NCBI RefSeq assembly: GCF_030523985.1
Contig: NZ_JAUNHK010000051.1
Location: 1-19,790, forward strand
DNA from: Deinococcus sp.
GTDB lineage: Bacteria > Deinococcota > Deinococci > Deinococcales > Deinococcaceae
DNA: 19,790 bases
Reading direction: 5' to 3'
Below, in pieces: positions 16,856 to 19,790 of the stretch. The position numbers and the translations under genes are program-made. Each line of letters opens with the position of its first letter. Positions within the stretch are counted from its first letter, which is position 1. Below the pieces are notes generated by a model. It did not search any database and was not told the DNA's origin. It was given only the letters and a program-made list of their open reading frames with translations.

Positions 16856-17470
16856 ATGTCCCGAGTGCTCAAATCCGCCCTGTCCGCTTCCGCCCTGTTT
16901 GCCTGCATGCTGCTCGGCCAGGGGCAGGCCCAGTCCGCCCAGTCCAGCAGCGCGGCCCAGGTGCGGGCCAACCTCGCCGTCATCAAGCCGATTCTGGAAT
17001 ACGCCGAGCAGGTCGAGGAAGAACTGGTGCTGACCACCACCGCTCCGGTGCCTGCCGTGACCGCCCGCACGGTCCCCGCCCCAGTCAAGGCCGCTTCCCA
17101 GGTGGCTACCCCCGTGGCTACCGAGGTTGTGGCTGCTGCCCGCGCCACCGGACGCAGCATGGTGGTCAAGGCGACCGCCTACAACAGCCTGGCGAACCAG
17201 ACCGACTCCACCCCCCACATCACGGCGACGGGCACCCGCACCCGCCCCGGCGTGATTGCCCTCTCGCGTGACCTGCTGCGCGTGTTCCCCTACGGCACCC
17301 GCGTGACCCTGCAAGACTTGTCGGGCCGTTACAACTTCTCCGGGCGCGTTTTCGTCGTCGAGGACACCATGCACCCCCGCAAGACCAACCAGGTGGACAT
17401 CTGGATGCCGACCTACAACGAAGCCATCCGCTTCGGCACCGGCACCGTGCGGATTACCGCGCTGCGCTGA
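16856..17470 (+). CDS. Secreted 3D-domain protein (probable cell-wall-acting protein)
   Basis: A 204-residue exported protein. Residues 1-26 form a signal peptide (MSRVLK, hydrophobic core, ending GQAQ). A Val/Ala/Thr/Pro-rich spacer (about 56-100) leads to a C-terminal 3D domain (about 103-204). The name reflects three conserved aspartates, here Asp139 (ALSRDLL), Asp170 (VVEDTM) and Asp181 (VDIWMP); KATAYNS (105-111) and ITATGTRTRPG (122-132) open the domain. 3D domains are double-psi barrels found in lytic transglycosylase-like and resuscitation-promoting-type wall enzymes, so a role in peptidoglycan remodelling is inferred. There is no LysM or other wall-binding module. It has a strong Shine-Dalgarno, a long non-coding upstream region and a strong terminator, so it is a single-gene unit that may be regulated at the RNA level. 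Confidence 0.88.
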   Translation: MSRVLKSALSASALFACMLLGQGQAQSAQSSSAAQVRANLAVIKPILEYAEQVEEELVLTTTAPVPAVTARTVPAPVKAASQVATPVATEVVAAARATGRSMVVKATAYNSLANQTDSTPHITATGTRTRPGVIALSRDLLRVFPYGTRVTLQDLSGRYNFSGRVFVVEDTMHPRKTNQVDIWMPTYNEAIRFGTGTVRITALR

Positions 17471-17490
17471 AGCAAAGCCCTCCTGTTCTG

Positions 17491-17523
17491 GCCGGACACG
17501 TTCGTGTGTTCCGGCTTCTTTTG
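17491..17523 (+). terminator. Intrinsic terminator of the 3D-domain gene
   Basis: GCCGGACACG pairs with TGTG(T)TCCGGC around a TTCG loop, giving 10 bp with one bulged T and one G-U pair, followed by TTCTTTTG. It starts 20 bases after the stop codon. The stable UUCG-type loop is typical of strong terminators. Confidence 0.85.
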
Positions 17524-17557
17524 TGGGCGCGGCGCCGCGTGGGTCGTCCGGCTGCGC

Positions 17558-17563
17558 TAACCT
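17558..17563 (+). promoter_or_regulatory. Probable -10 box of the permease gene
   Basis: TAACCT ends 9 bases before the ATG with no Shine-Dalgarno between, consistent with a very short or absent leader. Confidence 0.38.
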
Positions 17564-17572
17564 CGGCCCTGC

Positions 17573-18760
17573 ATGTCTGCCCCGCCCGCCGCTCGCTCTC
17601 CCGCCTCCTTCGCCTGGCTGCTGGCCCGCGCCCACCTGTCCCGGCGACGCACCCAGAACCTGCTGACGGTGCTGGGCATCGCGGTGGGCGTGATGGTGCT
17701 GATCGCCGCGCTCAGCCTGACCAACGGCTTTTCCAGGGCGCTGGTGGACGCCACGCTGCGGGCCAGTCCTCATCTCAGCGTCAACTCGTTCGTGGCCCAG
17801 CCGCCCAACCCGGCCCTCAAAGCCGCCATCCGCGCCGATTCGCGGGTGCAGGCGTTCACCCCGTTCATCGCCGACAAGGGGCTGCTCACCCGCCCCGCCG
17901 GGCAGGGCCGCGACGCCGGGGTGGATTTCGCCACGCTGTTCGGGGTGGCCCCGGCGGCGGCCCAGGTGCTGCAACTGCCCGCCGAACAAAGCCGCCTGTT
18001 GGCGACGCTCAAGCCGGGCGAGGTGCTGCTGGGGTCGGCGCTGGCCCGCTCGGTGGGGGCGTTTACGGGCGACGAAGTACGTCTGCTCAACTCGCAGCAG
18101 CGCCGCAGCGAACTGAAGGTGGTCGGCGTGTTCACGACGGGCAACTACCTGATTGACTCCGCTTATGCCTTTACCAGTCTGGGCACGCTGCAAACGCTGC
18201 GGCAGACCGACACCATCACCGGGTACCAGTTGCGGCTGCACGACCCCGAACAGGCCCGCGCCCTGGGCGACGACCTGACCCGCACCGTGCCTTACTCGGC
18301 GCTGCCCTGGCAGGACATCTACGGCACGCTGCTCGACCAGTTGGCCTTGCAGAAAAAGGTCATCGCCTTCGTGGTTTTCCTGATTGTGATTGTGGCGGCG
18401 TTCGGGATCGCCAACGTGCTGACGCTGGCCGTCTTTGAAAAGACCCAGGAAATCGCCATCCTGCGGGCCATCGGCGCGACCCGGGCAGTGATTACCCGCG
18501 TGTTCGTCCTTGAAGGGATGGTGCTGGGGCTGGCGGGGCTGCTGCTGGGCAATCTGCTGGGGCTGGCGATTGCCGCGTACTTCACGGTGCGGCCTTTTCA
18601 GTTGCCGGGCGACCTGTACTTCATCACGTCGCTGCCGGTCGAGGTGCGGGCGAGCGACCTGCTGTGGGTCAATGCCGTGGGCCTGGGCACCACGCTGCTG
18701 GCGGCCCTGATTCCGGCACGGCGGGCGGCGAACGTGGAGCCGGGGCGAATTATCCGTTAA
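17573..18760 (+). CDS. ABC transporter permease, LolC/E-MacB (FtsX) type
   Basis: A 395-residue membrane protein with the layout of the MacB/LolE mechanotransmission family. A first helix at about 29-49 (NLLTVLGIAVGVMVLIAA) follows a basic segment (LSRRRTQ). A large extracytoplasmic domain (about 55-255) follows, and then three helices in the FtsX-type domain at about 263-285, 310-340 and 362-382. The cytoplasmic coupling region contains EKTQEIAILRAIGATR (about 287-302), the hallmark that contacts the ATPase, and the end reads PARRAANVEPGRIIR. Such permeases extract lipoproteins or move lipids or peptides without a classic channel. No ATPase gene is adjacent on either side, so the partner lies elsewhere. 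The next gene encodes a small lipoprotein. A lipoprotein-release role is an inference from fold and neighbour only. Confidence 0.92.
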   Translation: MSAPPAARSPASFAWLLARAHLSRRRTQNLLTVLGIAVGVMVLIAALSLTNGFSRALVDATLRASPHLSVNSFVAQPPNPALKAAIRADSRVQAFTPFIADKGLLTRPAGQGRDAGVDFATLFGVAPAAAQVLQLPAEQSRLLATLKPGEVLLGSALARSVGAFTGDEVRLLNSQQRRSELKVVGVFTTGNYLIDSAYAFTSLGTLQTLRQTDTITGYQLRLHDPEQARALGDDLTRTVPYSALPWQDIYGTLLDQLALQKKVIAFVVFLIVIVAAFGIANVLTLAVFEKTQEIAILRAIGATRAVITRVFVLEGMVLGLAGLLLGNLLGLAIAAYFTVRPFQLPGDLYFITSLPVEVRASDLLWVNAVGLGTTLLAALIPARRAANVEPGRIIR

Positions 18761-18782
18761 CCGTTTTCAGCTCACCCTGGGC

Positions 18783-18788
18783 TAGAGT
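18783..18788 (+). promoter_or_regulatory. Probable leaderless -10 box of the lipoprotein gene
   Basis: TAGAGT ends 7 bases before the ATG at 18796, identical to the hexamer before ccmA. It suggests that this gene can be transcribed independently of the permease gene 35 bases upstream. Confidence 0.45.
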
Positions 18789-18795
18789 TGCGGGC

Positions 18796-19254
18796 ATGAA
18801 CAAGTTGCTCGCTGTTGCCGCCTGCGCCGCGCTGCTTTCCTCCTGCGCCCCGACCATGACGGCGCTCAAGTCGCTGGACTCGACCCCGGCCCCTGCGCCC
18901 TCCGCGCCACTGCTCGCCGGGCAGACCTGGGAAGTCGAGGGCGGCAGCGTGGCGGTGCGGGCGGGCCAGACCTTCAAGGTCACCGAGGTTTTTGAAGCTG
19001 TGCCCGGCACCTACAGCAACCTGGACGCCGCTGGCCTGACCGCCGCCCGGCGCGGCAAGCCGGAGCAGGGCATGACCCTTTTTCCCGCTGTGGCCTACAG
19101 CCGTTTGGGGCAACGCCTGGAATTTTTCTGGAGCGAAAACGGCACCGACTACCAGTGCCGAATTGAAAATGTCGCGCCCGGTGCCACGCAGTTGACGGGG
19201 CGGTTTTTGCTGTCTGGGACGGACTTTGGCAGTTGCACGGCCCGGCTGCGCTGA
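18796..19254 (+). CDS. Small exported lipoprotein of unknown function
   Basis: A 152-residue protein with a lipoprotein signal peptide: MNKLLAVAACAALLSSC, with lipobox LSSC and lipidated Cys17. A short Pro/Ala/Ser spacer (30-42) follows. The rest (about 43-152) alternates short beta-strand-like segments, such as QTWEVEGGSVAVRAG and RLEFFWSENG, and looks like a small beta-rich domain. Two further cysteines, Cys119 (DYQCRIE) and Cys146 (GSCTARL), could form a disulfide outside the cell. I do not recognise the family. It should be anchored to a membrane facing the periplasm or surface. It follows the LolC/E-type permease gene by 35 bases but has its own promoter candidate. It is convergent with gltX. 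Confidence 0.82.
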   Translation: MNKLLAVAACAALLSSCAPTMTALKSLDSTPAPAPSAPLLAGQTWEVEGGSVAVRAGQTFKVTEVFEAVPGTYSNLDAAGLTAARRGKPEQGMTLFPAVAYSRLGQRLEFFWSENGTDYQCRIENVAPGATQLTGRFLLSGTDFGSCTARLR

Positions 19255-19264
19255 AGCGTAGAGA

Positions 19265-19314
19265 GGAGAGGGTGGAGAGCGGAGGGAAACAGCCCTCAAC
19301 TCTTCACCCTCTCC
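19265..19314. terminator. Long hairpin between convergent genes, probable two-way terminator
   Basis: Fifteen pairs (19265-19279 with 19300-19314, one G-U) continue in register through a 2x2 internal loop into five more pairs (19282-19286 with 19293-19297) and a 6-base loop. It sits about 11 bases from each flanking stop codon. Neither side has a clear T-run, so termination or 3'-end protection is inferred from position and stability. Confidence 0.6.
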
Positions 19315-19325
19315 CCTTGACCGCG

Positions 19326-19790
19326 TCAGCCCGCCGCGCGTGACAGACGCTCCAGCACCCGCTCCTGTCCCAGGGCTTCGAGCATCTCGGGCAGGTCGGG
19401 GCTTTCCATCGTGCCCGCAGCGGCGGCGCGGACGGGGGGCATCACCTTGCCCATCTTCAGGCCCTTTTCCTCGGCGTAGGCGTGGAAGACCTCCTTGATG
19501 GCGGCGGCGTTCCAGTCGGTGAGACTGCCCAGTCGCCCCGCCAGTTCGGGCAGGTGCTCCTGGCCCGCGTCGATGGCCTTTTGCGCCTTTTCGTCTACCG
19601 CGAAGTCTTCCGACCAGAAATAGGTGGTCTTGTCGGCAAAGTCCCCCAACACTTCCAGGCGCGGGGTCATCAGCCGCACTACCTTGGCGAAATAGGCGGC
19701 GTCCTCGGTGGGCAGGCCGCTGCCGAATTCGTTCAGGTAGTCGCGCAGCCTCGCCACCACGTCCTCCTCGCTCAGCACTTCGCGCAGGTA
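19326..19790 (-). CDS. gltX: Glutamyl-tRNA synthetase, C-terminal part (cut by window edge)
   Basis: The last 155 residues of a class I synthetase that charges tRNA-Glu with glutamate in the cytoplasm. The frame is open to the right edge, where it reads YLREVLSEEDVV, so the start lies outside the window and the codon at 19778 is an internal valine. The visible part is the helical anticodon-binding domain: YFWSEDFAVDEKAQKAI, then WNAAAIKEVFHAYAEE, then the family ending (PPVRAAAAGT, then LPEMLEALGQERVLERL). The catalytic HIGH and KMSKS motifs are beyond the window. It is convergent with the lipoprotein gene, with the long hairpin between. Glutaminyl-tRNA synthetase is unlikely because this helical end is of the GluRS type. 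Confidence 0.92.
   Translation of the reverse strand, partial: YLREVLSEEDVVARLRDYLNEFGSGLPTEDAAYFAKVVRLMTPRLEVLGDFADKTTYFWSEDFAVDEKAQKAIDAGQEHLPELAGRLGSLTDWNAAAIKEVFHAYAEEKGLKMGKVMPPVRAAAAGTMESPDLPEMLEALGQERVLERLSRAAG

Overview
The window is high-GC bacterial DNA, and I recognise it as very likely Deinococcus, most probably the D. radiodurans R1 main chromosome. The grounds are the gene content (a large FtsK, a secreted type I pullulanase, Thermus/Deinococcus-style CcmA-CcmB, a DinB-family protein, a triple fasciclin protein) and a promoter style typical of the genus: most genes have a TANNNT box 6-10 bases before the start codon and no Shine-Dalgarno sequence, which points to leaderless mRNAs. 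This assignment is from memory of the families, not from a database search.

Layout, left to right. (1) 106-5538, minus strand: a secreted triple-FAS1 protein with a clear terminator, and upstream of it ftsK, the septal DNA translocase with a long coiled-coil and proline-rich linker. (2) 5772-7602: a stand-alone JAMM/MPN+ metalloprotease convergent with a nucleoside hydrolase, then a small unknown acidic protein and a strong two-way terminator. (3) 7600-12295: a 1107-residue secreted pullulanase on the minus strand, divergent from a ccmA-ccmB pair whose reading frames overlap by four bases. (4) 12299-12827: a single-domain response regulator on the minus strand with its own terminator. (5) 12968-15603, plus strand: a run of metabolic and redox genes, namely a DinB-like protein, a compact pyrophosphatase-fold protein, a short-chain dehydrogenase, a thioredoxin-reductase-like flavoprotein with a CPYC motif, and a 59-residue orphan. 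(6) 15647-17470: pyrrolidone-carboxylate peptidase, about 560 bases of lower-GC non-coding DNA with inverted repeats, then a secreted 3D-domain protein with a strong Shine-Dalgarno. (7) 17573-19790: a LolC/E-MacB type permease without a neighbouring ATPase, a small lipoprotein, a long hairpin, and the C-terminal end of glutamyl-tRNA synthetase (cut by the window edge).

Most genes look like independent one- or two-gene transcription units. There is no insertion sequence, prophage, CRISPR array or tRNA/rRNA that I can support. I do not see a large new multi-gene system. The points most worth following up are the N-terminally reduced pyrophosphatase-fold protein, the flavoprotein with a disulfide motif but no normal NADPH motif, the lone JAMM protease, and the structured non-coding region at 16295-16855.
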